A program made the translations under genes and the position numbers. This document shows positions 5,926 through 13,735 of a stretch of DNA of 13,980 nt, one piece after another (within the stretch, counting starts at the first letter, position 1; each line of letters opens with the position of its first letter). Below the pieces are notes generated by a model. That model was not told the DNA's origin and did no database searches. It worked only from the letters and a program-made list of their open reading frames with translations. Origin of the DNA: Campylobacteraceae bacterium (lineage in GTDB: Bacteria; Campylobacterota; Campylobacteria; Campylobacterales; Sulfurospirillaceae); NCBI GenBank assembly GCA_019162915.1, contig JAFLKZ010000140.1, positions 13,078-27,057 on the forward strand. The letters are read 5' to 3'.

Positions 5926-7335
5926 ATGCTAATTAAATCATTTTTCACTAACAGTATAGGAATTCTTGTTTCAAGAGTTTTTGGCTTTATTCGAGATACT
6001 CTTATGGCTTCTGTATTGGGTGCTAACATATATAGTGATATTTTCTTTGTCGCGTTTAAACTCCCCAATCTTTTTAGAAGAATCTTTGCAGAGGGCGCTT
6101 TTACACAAACGTTTATCCCAAGCTTCATCAAGGCAAACCATAAATCCCTTTTTACTTTTGCAATATTTGCTAAGTTTTTGATTTTTTTGATTTTATTTTC
6201 TCTGGTCGTGACTCTTTTTAGTGGTTTCTTTGCTAAATTAATTGCATTTGGTTTTGATGAAGATACACTTAAAGAAGCTGCACCGCTTATTGCTATCAAT
6301 TTTTACTATCTTCCTCTTATCTTCTGTGTCACTCTTTTTGGCTCTTTACTACAATATAAAAACCATTTTGCGACAACGGCTTTTTCAACTGCCCTGCTTA
6401 ATATTGCGATGATTTTAGCACTTCTTTTAAGTCAAGATTATGATAAAAGAACTATCGCTTACGTGTTGAGTTATGGTGTTCTAGCAGGTGGAATTTTACA
6501 AGTTATATCGCATTATATCGCTCTGAAAAAGCATAATTTAATCAAAATTTTTATGGTAGGTTATCTTTATAGTAGACAAAAAACAGAAAAAATCAAAAAA
6601 ACAAATGAACGCTTTTTTAACTCTTTTCTTCACTCTATCATTGGAAACTCCACACCACAAATAGCCTCATTTTTAGATACCACATTGGCAAGTTTTTTAG
6701 TAGCGGGGAGTATCAGCTATCTTTATTATGCAAACCGTATTTTTCAGTTGCCTCTTGCTCTTTTTGCTATCGCCCTTACCACAGGGATATTCCCTAAAAT
6801 TACACGACTCCTTAAAAGTGATAATGATGTTGAAGCTTCGCAATTGCTCTATAAAAGCTTTTGGCTTTTGGCTTTTTTACTTTCCACTTCAACACTTGGC
6901 GGGTACATGCTCAGTGAAGAGATTGTGAAGCTTCTTTTTGAACGTGGCTCCTTCTCGCAAGAAGATTCCCAAACAACTGCTTTAGTCCTTGGAATGTACA
7001 TGATAGGTTTGATTCCTTATGGGCTTGCTAAACTCTTTTCGCTATGGCTTTATGCCTTACACAGACAAAAAGAGGCAGCTAAAATCGCCATGTACTCACT
7101 AGGTTCTAATGTTATTCTCTCATTAGCACTGATACAACCTTTAGGTGTTGCAGGTTTAGCACTTTCAGGCTCACTTTCAGGCATTATATTATTAGTTTTT
7201 ACCATACGCTCATTTGGTACAAAAAAGTTTTTAGATATACTTCTCGATAAAAAATTAGTGATACTGGCTATTTTGCTTCTTTGCGAAGTAATAGCACTTA
7301 TATGGATTAAGGGGTTAATACGTGTTTATTTATGA
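5926..7335 (+). CDS. murJ: lipid II flippase MurJ (MviN)
   Basis: MurJ moves lipid II across the cytoplasmic membrane so that cell-wall polymerases can use it. The 469-residue product is strongly hydrophobic throughout, consistent with the family's 14 membrane helices. It shows the family's conserved N-terminal charged positions in GFIRDTLMASVLGANIYSD and in KLPNLFRRIFAEGAF, where the arginines line the transport cavity. The open frame reaches back to a TTG at 5893, adding 11 residues, but homologues begin with the segment MLIKSFFTNSIGILVSR, so I chose the ATG at 5926. Its ribosome site is weak (GATAAG). The gene is transcribed away from fapA and opens the right cluster. Its 3' end overlaps cysS by 14 bp. 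Confidence 0.93.
   Translation: MLIKSFFTNSIGILVSRVFGFIRDTLMASVLGANIYSDIFFVAFKLPNLFRRIFAEGAFTQTFIPSFIKANHKSLFTFAIFAKFLIFLILFSLVVTLFSGFFAKLIAFGFDEDTLKEAAPLIAINFYYLPLIFCVTLFGSLLQYKNHFATTAFSTALLNIAMILALLLSQDYDKRTIAYVLSYGVLAGGILQVISHYIALKKHNLIKIFMVGYLYSRQKTEKIKKTNERFFNSFLHSIIGNSTPQIASFLDTTLASFLVAGSISYLYYANRIFQLPLALFAIALTTGIFPKITRLLKSDNDVEASQLLYKSFWLLAFLLSTSTLGGYMLSEEIVKLLFERGSFSQEDSQTTALVLGMYMIGLIPYGLAKLFSLWLYALHRQKEAAKIAMYSLGSNVILSLALIQPLGVAGLALSGSLSGIILLVFTIRSFGTKKFLDILLDKKLVILAILLLCEVIALIWIKGLIRVYL
7309..7314 (+). promoter_or_regulatory. ribosome binding site deciding the cysS GTG start
   Basis: AAGGGG lies seven bases before GTG at 7322, inside the last codons of murJ. It supports the GTG start and the 14-bp overlap. 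Confidence 0.65.
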
Positions 7336-8719
7336 TTCTGTTCAAAAGAAAAAAGTTCTTTTCATTCCTATCAAAGAAAATGAAGTTAAAATTTATGTCT
7401 GTGGGCCAACGGTTTATGATGATGCGCATCTAGGACACGCTAGAAGTGCTATCGCTTTTGATTTACTGCGAAGGGTTTTTATAGCTCTTGATTATAAAGT
7501 TACATTTGTTAAAAACTTTACAGATATTGACGATAAAATTATTAATAAAATGAAAGAGAATGGTCAATCCCTTGAAGAGATAACCTCATTTTATATCAAG
7601 CGTTATAAAGATGAAATGAACCTTTTACATGTAAGCGATGCTGATATCGAACCAAAAGCAACCGAAACGGTTGTCGAAATAGTCGATTTCATCGAGACTA
7701 TGTTAGAAAAAAACGTGGCATACAAGACAAGTGATAGTGTCTATTTTGATACATCAAAAGATCCTAAATATTTAAGCCTTAGTCACCGTTTTATCGATGA
7801 AGATGCTTCTCTTGCCAGAGTAGTACAAAATGACGAAAAAAAAGACCAAAAAGATTTTGCTCTTTGGAAGTTTACTAAAGGAAACGAGCCTAGTTATCAA
7901 GCCTCGTTTGGTGAGGGTCGTCCAGGTTGGCACATAGAATGTTCGGCAATGATTGAAAAGCATCTTGCCAATTGCGGTGATTTTCAAATAGACATTCACG
8001 CAGGTGGAGCCGATTTGTTGTTCCCACACCATGAAAATGAAGCAGCACAAACAAGGTGTAAAAGTGGTCAAGAATTAGCAAAATACTGGATGCACAATGG
8101 CTTTGTCACGATTAGTGGTGAAAAAATGAGTAAATCTTTAGGTAATAGTTTTTTTCTCAAAGATGCACTTCGTATTTATGATGGTGAAGTGTTGCGTTTT
8201 TATCTACTTTCTACCCATTATCGAGCGAACTTTAACTTTTCAGAAGAAGATCTACTTCTTTCTAAAAAAAGATTAGACAAACTTTATCGTCTTAAAAAAA
8301 GAGTCTACGAAACGCCATGTAGCGAAGTCCAACCTACTTTCAAACAAAGTGTTTTAAGCGATTTAAGTGATGATTTGAACATCTCAAAAGCACTCGCCTC
8401 TATCGATGAAATGGTTGCAAATGCTAATGAATTGATAGATAAAAACCCTAAAGACAAAGCTTTTAAAGCTCTTATTCATGCTAATTTGTTATGGTTAGAA
8501 TCACTTTTGGGCATTATCGCACACGATCCTTACATGTACTTCCAAATAGGCGTGAGAGAAGCAGAAAAAAGAGAGATTGAAACACTTATCGAGCAGAGAA
8601 ATAGTGCAAAAAAAGAAAAGAACTTCCAAGAAGCTGATGCTATTCGCTCTATTCTTGAGGGTAAAAATATTCAACTTATGGATACGCTTAATGGTACACA
8701 ATGGGAAAAGGTACTTTAG
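7322..8719 (+). CDS. cysS: cysteine--tRNA ligase
   Basis: CysRS charges tRNA-Cys with cysteine in the cytoplasm. The 465-residue protein matches the usual length of about 460. It has IYVCGPTVYDDAHLGHARS (24-42) with the zinc-ligand Cys27 and the HIGH-type motif HLGH at 37-40, a further zinc site in HIECSAMI and FPHHENEAAQ, and the KMSKS loop exactly at 268-272. The C-terminal part is the helical anticodon-binding region, ending in a lysine- and glutamate-rich segment typical of the family. It starts with GTG at 7322 and overlaps the end of murJ; the nearby ATG at 7332 is in another frame. Its TAG lies one base before the msbA start, so murJ, cysS and msbA are probably co-translated. Confidence 0.96.
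   Translation: MFIYDSVQKKKVLFIPIKENEVKIYVCGPTVYDDAHLGHARSAIAFDLLRRVFIALDYKVTFVKNFTDIDDKIINKMKENGQSLEEITSFYIKRYKDEMNLLHVSDADIEPKATETVVEIVDFIETMLEKNVAYKTSDSVYFDTSKDPKYLSLSHRFIDEDASLARVVQNDEKKDQKDFALWKFTKGNEPSYQASFGEGRPGWHIECSAMIEKHLANCGDFQIDIHAGGADLLFPHHENEAAQTRCKSGQELAKYWMHNGFVTISGEKMSKSLGNSFFLKDALRIYDGEVLRFYLLSTHYRANFNFSEEDLLLSKKRLDKLYRLKKRVYETPCSEVQPTFKQSVLSDLSDDLNISKALASIDEMVANANELIDKNPKDKAFKALIHANLLWLESLLGIIAHDPYMYFQIGVREAEKREIETLIEQRNSAKKEKNFQEADAIRSILEGKNIQLMDTLNGTQWEKVL
7625..7634. repeat. TTACATGTAA palindrome, site 4 (cysS)
   Basis: Read as Leu-His-Val-Ser in CysS. A shorter TACATGTA occurs later in the same gene at 8531-8538. Confidence 0.7.
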
Positions 8720-8720
8720 T

Positions 8721-10409
8721 ATGATGAGCCTTAAAAGCGTTCTCGCACGATTTTTACCATTTTTTAAAGATTATATTCCCTATTTTGCTTTGGCAATTTT
8801 TGGTATGTTGCTCTCTAGTGGTGGAACAGCTATTTCAGCATACTTAGTCAAACCTCTTTTGGATGAAATCTTTATCGCAAAAGATGCGGAAATGCTTAAA
8901 CTTCTCCCCTACGCCATTATCGCTGTATATGCGGCCAAAGAGTCTGGTCGATATATGCAAACTTATTTTACTGCCTTCATTGGGCAAGATATCATTAAAA
9001 GAATGCGTGATAATATTTCATTTTTTCATGAACACCGAAGTGGTGAGCTTATAAGTCGTAATACAAACGATGTAGAACGTGTAAGAACCGTTGTTTCCAA
9101 CCTTATCCCTGAATTTTTTAGAGAATCTTTTACTATCATCGGACTCATTGTTGTTGTTATCTATCAAAACCCTGCGCTGGCTTTTTATGCTTTAGTGATT
9201 ATGCCTCTTGCGGTTTATCCCCTTAGTCTTCTTGCTAAAAGAATGAAGAAAATTTCACGTCTTTCTCAAGAAACTATCTCAGACATTACTGCAAAACTGA
9301 GCGAAATATTTAATAATATTGAGATTATCCAAGCTAATAATGCACAAAAATATGAACATACTTTATTTAAAAATGAAAATCAAAAATACTTTAAACTAAC
9401 GATGAAATCCGTTAAAGTTTCAGAGATGGTAAGTCCTATAATGGAAACATTAGGTTCTATCGGTGTGGCTGTTGTTATTATCGTGGGAGGAAATGAAGTC
9501 ATTCAAGATAAGATGAGTGTGGGTAGTTTTTTCTCATTTCTAACAGCACTTTTTATGCTTTACACCCCTATTAAAAAAATATCTGGACTTTACAATCGAA
9601 TGCAAGATGCACTTGTGGCTAGTGAGAGAATCTTCTTTTTACTTGACCAAAAACCTAGTATCACAAGTGGCTCACTGAGTGTACCTCCTATCATAGAAAG
9701 TGTTGAGTTTTTAAATGTATCACTTTCTTATGGTGATAAACAAGCACTCAGTGATGTAAGTCTTGATGCCAAGAAAGGTGAAATGGTAGCCCTTATTGGA
9801 GATAGTGGTGGTGGTAAAAGCTCCCTTATGAATATGCTCATGCGCTTTTATGACCCAAGTGATGGAGCTATTTTAATCAATGGCATTGATATTAAATCCT
9901 TTGATTTGGCAAGTTTAAGAGAAAGCATAGCACTTGTGACACAGCGTGTTTATATATTTCATGATTCCATTGCCTCTAACGTTGCTTATGGGAAAGAGAT
10001 TGATGAGCTAAAAGTGATTGAAGCCTTGAAAAAAGCCAATGCTTATGAGTTTATCAATGAACTTCCGCAGGGTATTTATACCCATTTAGATGAATTTGGT
10101 GCCAATCTTTCAGGGGGACAGAGACAAAGAATTGCCATTGCAAGAGCTATCTATACGAATCCTAAAATTCTCATTCTTGATGAGGCAACGTCAGCTCTAG
10201 ACTCAGGAAGTGAACAAAAAATAACGCAAGCCATAGAAAATCTCATCAAAGATAAAATCACTTTTGTCATTGCCCATCGTCTGAGTACGGTCAAAAAAGC
10301 TGACAAAATTGCTATCATAAAACATGGTAAAATTAACGCTATAGGGAGTGATGCACAGCTTCATCTCTCAAGTCAAGAATACCTCAAATTGAAAGGTTTA
10401 CAAAGATAA
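8721..10409 (+). CDS. msbA: ABC transporter, lipid A flippase MsbA-type
   Basis: This is a half-size ABC exporter of 562 residues, one membrane domain fused to one ATPase domain, acting as a homodimer. Residues 1-310 are hydrophobic with six predicted helices. The nucleotide-binding domain has Walker A GDSGGGKSS (360-368), the signature LSGGQRQR (from 463), Walker B ILILDEATSALD (from 483) and the switch histidine in AHRLST (His519). MsbA flips lipid A-core to the outer leaflet of the inner membrane; position next to murJ and match to Cj0803 support that role, though a general multidrug exporter cannot be excluded from sequence. The frame extends back into cysS to 8577, but AAAAGG nine bases before the ATG at 8721, one base past the cysS stop, gives the natural start. 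Confidence 0.88.
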   Translation: MMSLKSVLARFLPFFKDYIPYFALAIFGMLLSSGGTAISAYLVKPLLDEIFIAKDAEMLKLLPYAIIAVYAAKESGRYMQTYFTAFIGQDIIKRMRDNISFFHEHRSGELISRNTNDVERVRTVVSNLIPEFFRESFTIIGLIVVVIYQNPALAFYALVIMPLAVYPLSLLAKRMKKISRLSQETISDITAKLSEIFNNIEIIQANNAQKYEHTLFKNENQKYFKLTMKSVKVSEMVSPIMETLGSIGVAVVIIVGGNEVIQDKMSVGSFFSFLTALFMLYTPIKKISGLYNRMQDALVASERIFFLLDQKPSITSGSLSVPPIIESVEFLNVSLSYGDKQALSDVSLDAKKGEMVALIGDSGGGKSSLMNMLMRFYDPSDGAILINGIDIKSFDLASLRESIALVTQRVYIFHDSIASNVAYGKEIDELKVIEALKKANAYEFINELPQGIYTHLDEFGANLSGGQRQRIAIARAIYTNPKILILDEATSALDSGSEQKITQAIENLIKDKITFVIAHRLSTVKKADKIAIIKHGKINAIGSDAQLHLSSQEYLKLKGLQR

Positions 10410-10429
10410 ATCAACCATCTTTTATCTTT
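10402..10429. repeat. 9-bp inverted repeat between msbA and pyrD
   Basis: AAAGATAAA (10402-10410) and TTTATCTTT (10421-10429) are perfect inverted copies around a 10-base centre. The left arm covers the msbA stop codon and the right arm ends 7 bases before the TATAAT box of pyrD. There is no T-run after it on the plus strand, so it is not a standard terminator. It may be an operator or a weak mRNA hairpin. Confidence 0.45.
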
Positions 10430-10436
10430 AATGGGG

Positions 10437-10442
10437 TATAAT
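10437..10442 (+). promoter_or_regulatory. -10 box of a probable pyrD promoter
   Basis: A perfect TATAAT preceded by GGGG and followed by CGCG lies 30 bases before the pyrD ATG. No good -35 hexamer is found 17 bases upstream, where the T-rich right arm of an inverted repeat lies; this is common for sigma-70 promoters in Campylobacterota. A start near 10449 would leave a leader of about 23 bases containing AAGGA. Confidence 0.6.
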
Positions 10443-10471
10443 CGCGTACTTTAAAAACAAGGAATTAAAAG

Positions 10472-11533
10472 ATGTTTGATTACGAGACCATCAAAAGAAT
10501 TCTTTTCAATTTAAGCCCTGAAAATGCGCACAACGTAGCAGAATTTCTCTTCAAAAATTGTGCTACGTATACTCCTTTTATCCTTGCAAAAATTGCGGAA
10601 GAATACTTCGTATACGATAAAAAGCTAGAGCAACAACTCTTTGATAAAACATTTTCAAATCCTCTTGGAATTGGTGCTGGATTTGATAAAAATGCAACGA
10701 TGGTTAAAATGCTCACGGCTCTTGGTTTTGGCTATATAGAGTATGGCACGGTAACACCACTGCCTCAAAATGGTAATCCAAAGCCTAGATTATTTCGTTT
10801 CGTTGAAGAAGAGAGCCTTCAAAATGCTATGGGATTTAACAACGATGGTATGAGTAAAGTTGCTAAAAGAGTTGAAAAAATATATCCTTATGCAACGCCT
10901 CTTGGTGCAAATATAGGTAAGAATAAAACAACTTCAAGTGAAGATGCACTGAGTGATTATGAAAAGCTCATCAAAAGATTTGAAAAAATAAGCGATTACC
11001 TTGTCATTAACATCTCTTCACCTAATACCCCAGGACTAAGAGACTTACAAAACGAGAAATTTATAGCTGAACTTTTCATCATGGCAAAAGAGATTACCTC
11101 TAAGCCTGTTTTACTCAAAATAGCGCCAGATTTAGACATCAAAGAAGCTTTACATGTAAGTGCTTGTGCCTTAGAAAATGGAGCAAGTGGTATCGTTGCA
11201 ACTAATACTACCATAGATTATTCACTTCTAAAAAATGCTAAAGATTTTGGTGGCATTAGTGGTAAAGTCTTAAAAGAAAAAAGTTTTACACTATTTGAAG
11301 CGTTGGCACAAGAGTTTTATGGTAAAACTACGTTAATCTCAGTTGGTGGTATTGATTCAGCCGAGGAAGCATACCGTAGAATAAAAGCAGGTGCTAGTCT
11401 CATTCAGATATACAGTGCTTTCATCTTTAAAGGTCCCGCTCTTAATAAAGAGATAAACAATGGGATACTAAAATTAATGGAACAAGATGGTTTTGAACAT
11501 ATTAGTGAAGCAATAGGAAGCGATAGGAGATAA
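10472..11533 (+). CDS. pyrD: dihydroorotate dehydrogenase (quinone), class 2
   Basis: PyrD oxidises dihydroorotate to orotate in pyrimidine synthesis, passing electrons to membrane quinone. The 353-residue length and the N-terminal extension (about 1-45, helical) mark the membrane-associated class 2 form. FMN and substrate motifs are present: NPLGIGAGFDKNA (63-75), EYGTVTPLPQNGNPKPRLFR (90-109), NAMGFNNDG (118-126), INISSPNTPGLRDLQ (179-193) with the class 2 catalytic serine, ATNTTIDYS (243-251) and ISVGGIDSAEEA (289-300). The ATG follows AAGGA with an 8-base gap. It probably starts a new transcription unit, given the TATAAT box in the 62-bp spacer. Five bases separate its stop from the next gene. 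Confidence 0.96.
   Translation: MFDYETIKRILFNLSPENAHNVAEFLFKNCATYTPFILAKIAEEYFVYDKKLEQQLFDKTFSNPLGIGAGFDKNATMVKMLTALGFGYIEYGTVTPLPQNGNPKPRLFRFVEEESLQNAMGFNNDGMSKVAKRVEKIYPYATPLGANIGKNKTTSSEDALSDYEKLIKRFEKISDYLVINISSPNTPGLRDLQNEKFIAELFIMAKEITSKPVLLKIAPDLDIKEALHVSACALENGASGIVATNTTIDYSLLKNAKDFGGISGKVLKEKSFTLFEALAQEFYGKTTLISVGGIDSAEEAYRRIKAGASLIQIYSAFIFKGPALNKEINNGILKLMEQDGFEHISEAIGSDRR
11150..11159. repeat. TTACATGTAA palindrome, site 5 (pyrD)
   Basis: Read as Leu-His-Val-Ser in PyrD (residues 227-230). Confidence 0.7.
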
Positions 11534-11538
11534 AAGCC

Positions 11539-12840
11539 ATGAAATATATGGTCACATTTTTAATATTTTTAGGAGCGTTAATGGCTAGTTCTCTACCCTC
11601 ATATAGTACAAAAACACTTGAAAATGGACTTCAAGTTGTAGTTATTCCCATGAATAATAAAAGTGATGTTATTACTACGGATATTTTTTATAAAGTTGGC
11701 AGTGGAAATGAAATCATGGGGAAAAGTGGTATCGCACATATGCTTGAACACCTTAATTTTAAATCAACTAAAAATTTAAAAACGGGTGAATTTGACGAAA
11801 TAGTTAAAGGGTTTGGTGGCGTTAATAACGCTTCAACAGGGTTTGATTATACCCATTACTTTATCAAAAGTTCTTCTAAAAACCTTTCAAAATCTTTGGA
11901 ATTGTTTGCTGAACTGATGCAAAATCTCAATTTAAGTGATGAAGAATTTCAGCCAGAGCGTAATGTTGTGTTAGAAGAGAGACTTTGGAGAACGGATAAT
12001 TCGCCTATAGGTTATCTTTATTTTAGACTTTTCAACAATGCTTTTACTTATCATCCTTACCATTGGACGCCGATTGGGTTTAAAGAAGATATTAAAAATT
12101 GGTCCATTGAGGATATTCGAAGTTTCCATTCTAAATATTATCAACCAAGCAACGCTATAGTTATTGTAGCGGGAGATATCAAAGCAGAAGATGTTTTTGC
12201 AAATGTTGAAAAACATTTTAAAGACATTAAAAACTCTACGCCTATACCAAAACGAAGTCATCAAATGGAACCTATTCAAGATGGTGCTAAACGTGTTTTG
12301 ATTAAAAAAGAGAGTGAAGTTGAGATGGTCGCTATTGCTTATAAAATTCCTAATTTTATGCATGAAGACCAAGTCGCACTCTCAGGCTTAAGTGAACTTT
12401 TAAGCAGTGGCAAAAGTAGTAAACTTCACAGAGTGCTCATTGATGATAAAAAGATGGTAAATCAAATTTATGGCCATGGTATGGAAGCTAAAGATCCTTC
12501 AATTTTCTTATTTTTAGCTGTCTGTAATCCTGGTGTTAAGGCAGAAGCGGTTGAGAGTGAAATCTTAAAAATTATAGAGTCAATTAAAAAAGATGGTATT
12601 AATGAAAGAGATATTGAAAAGATAAAGATTAACACTAAGGCAGATTTTATTCACGGACTTGAAAGTTCATCTGAACTTGCGAATCTTTTTGGAACGTACT
12701 TCGCAAAAGGCGATATATCACCTTTATTAAAATATGAAGAATCTATTAATAATCTCAAAAAAGAAGATTTAATCAATGTTGCCAATAAATATTTAGTACC
12801 ACAATTTTCAACAACTGTTATATTAAGAAAGGATTACTAA
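11539..12840 (+). CDS. exported M16 family zinc peptidase
   Basis: This 433-residue protein is a peptidase of the pitrilysin/insulinase family. The inverted zinc motif HMLEH is at 67-71, and the third ligand is supplied by E146 or E147 in VVLEERLWRTDNSP, at the family's usual distance of about 75 residues. A typical second domain follows, including YYQPSNAIVIVAGDI and a C-terminal half (from about 250) that closes over the active site. A hydrophobic start, MVTFLIFLGALMASSLPSYS, looks like a signal peptide, so the enzyme is probably periplasmic. The ATG at 11539 follows AGGAGA by eight bases. Substrate is unknown; the Campylobacter equivalent (Cj0805, from memory) is only called a zinc protease. 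It lies between pyrD and dapA with one base before dapA. Confidence 0.88.
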   Translation: MKYMVTFLIFLGALMASSLPSYSTKTLENGLQVVVIPMNNKSDVITTDIFYKVGSGNEIMGKSGIAHMLEHLNFKSTKNLKTGEFDEIVKGFGGVNNASTGFDYTHYFIKSSSKNLSKSLELFAELMQNLNLSDEEFQPERNVVLEERLWRTDNSPIGYLYFRLFNNAFTYHPYHWTPIGFKEDIKNWSIEDIRSFHSKYYQPSNAIVIVAGDIKAEDVFANVEKHFKDIKNSTPIPKRSHQMEPIQDGAKRVLIKKESEVEMVAIAYKIPNFMHEDQVALSGLSELLSSGKSSKLHRVLIDDKKMVNQIYGHGMEAKDPSIFLFLAVCNPGVKAEAVESEILKIIESIKKDGINERDIEKIKINTKADFIHGLESSSELANLFGTYFAKGDISPLLKYEESINNLKKEDLINVANKYLVPQFSTTVILRKDY

Positions 12841-12841
12841 G

Positions 12842-13735
12842 ATGAATCAATGCTTACGTGGAGCGATGACTGCTCTTATTACACCATTTAAAAATGGAAA
12901 ACTAGACGAAGAACAATATGCAAAGCTTATACAAAGACAAATAAACAATAAGATAGATGTTGTCGTTCCTGTTGGAACTACGGGTGAGAGTGCGACGCTT
13001 AATCATGAAGAGCATCGTCGTTGTATCGAAATTGCTGTAGATATTTGTTCTAAAAGTAATGTCAAAGTCTTAGCAGGTGCGGGGAGTAATGCCACCCATG
13101 AAGCCATTGGATTGGCTAAATTTGCTCAAGCGCATGGTGCACATGGGATTTTATCGGTTACGCCTTATTACAACAAACCTACGCAAGAGGGTTTATATCA
13201 GCACTACAAAGCCATAGCTCATTCTGTCGATATTCCTGTTCTTTTATATAATGTTCCAGGTCGTACGGGATGTGATTTATTACCAGAAACTATTTTTAGA
13301 CTGTATGATGAATGTCCTAATATCTTTGGTGTTAAAGAAGCAACAGGCTCCATTGACAGATGTGTTGATTTACTAGCACATCGTCCAAAACTTGCTGTTT
13401 TTAGTGGAGAAGATGCTATCAACTACCCTATTTTGTCTAATGGAGGCTCAGGCGTTATTTCTGTTACTTCTAATATTTTACCTGACCAAATAGCAGAGCT
13501 TACCCATTTGGCACTTGCGGGTGATTATCATGGCGCAAAAGCGATTAATGATTCTCTGTATGAAATCAATAAAATACTTTTCTGCGAAAGCAACCCTATT
13601 CCTATCAAAGCGGCGATGTATATAGCAGGACTCTTAGAAACTTTAGAGTATAGACTCCCAATGTGTGCGCCAAGTAGTGAAAATATGAAAAAAATTGAAA
13701 ATACCATCAAAAAATATGAGATAAAAGGACTTTAA
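12842..13735 (+). CDS. dapA: 4-hydroxy-tetrahydrodipicolinate synthase
   Basis: DapA condenses pyruvate with aspartate semialdehyde, the first committed step toward diaminopimelate and lysine, and so supplies the third residue of the stem peptide. The 297-residue protein is of standard length. Catalytic residues are all visible: the Thr pair in VGTTGES (46-47), Tyr110 region in TPYYNKP (107-113), Tyr136 and Arg141 in LYNVPGRTG, and the Schiff-base lysine Lys165 in GVKEATG. AAAGGA precedes the ATG by nine bases, and the start is one base past the M16 peptidase stop. Its TAA overlaps the next start (TAATG). Related aldolases such as N-acetylneuraminate lyase are unlikely given the complete DapA set. 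Confidence 0.97.
   Translation: MNQCLRGAMTALITPFKNGKLDEEQYAKLIQRQINNKIDVVVPVGTTGESATLNHEEHRRCIEIAVDICSKSNVKVLAGAGSNATHEAIGLAKFAQAHGAHGILSVTPYYNKPTQEGLYQHYKAIAHSVDIPVLLYNVPGRTGCDLLPETIFRLYDECPNIFGVKEATGSIDRCVDLLAHRPKLAVFSGEDAINYPILSNGGSGVISVTSNILPDQIAELTHLALAGDYHGAKAINDSLYEINKILFCESNPIPIKAAMYIAGLLETLEYRLPMCAPSSENMKKIENTIKKYEIKGL

Noticed and set aside
5823..6299. 158-codon open frame on the minus strand overlapping the murJ 5' end
   Set aside because: It is antisense to a clear murJ, its lysine-rich product resembles no family I know, and it covers the divergent promoter region.
7772..8081. Minus-strand open frames inside cysS
   Set aside because: Two overlapping antisense frames opposite conserved CysRS motifs; shadows.
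8577..8720. N-terminal 48-codon extension of msbA
   Set aside because: It lies inside cysS in another frame, is basic and unlike MsbA, and a proper ribosome site precedes the ATG at 8721.
10402..10429. Rho-independent terminator after msbA
   Set aside because: The stem has almost no G or C pairs and no T-run follows on the plus strand.
11971..12372. 133-codon minus-strand open frame within the M16 peptidase gene
   Set aside because: Antisense shadow; the plus-strand frame carries the zinc motif and signal peptide.
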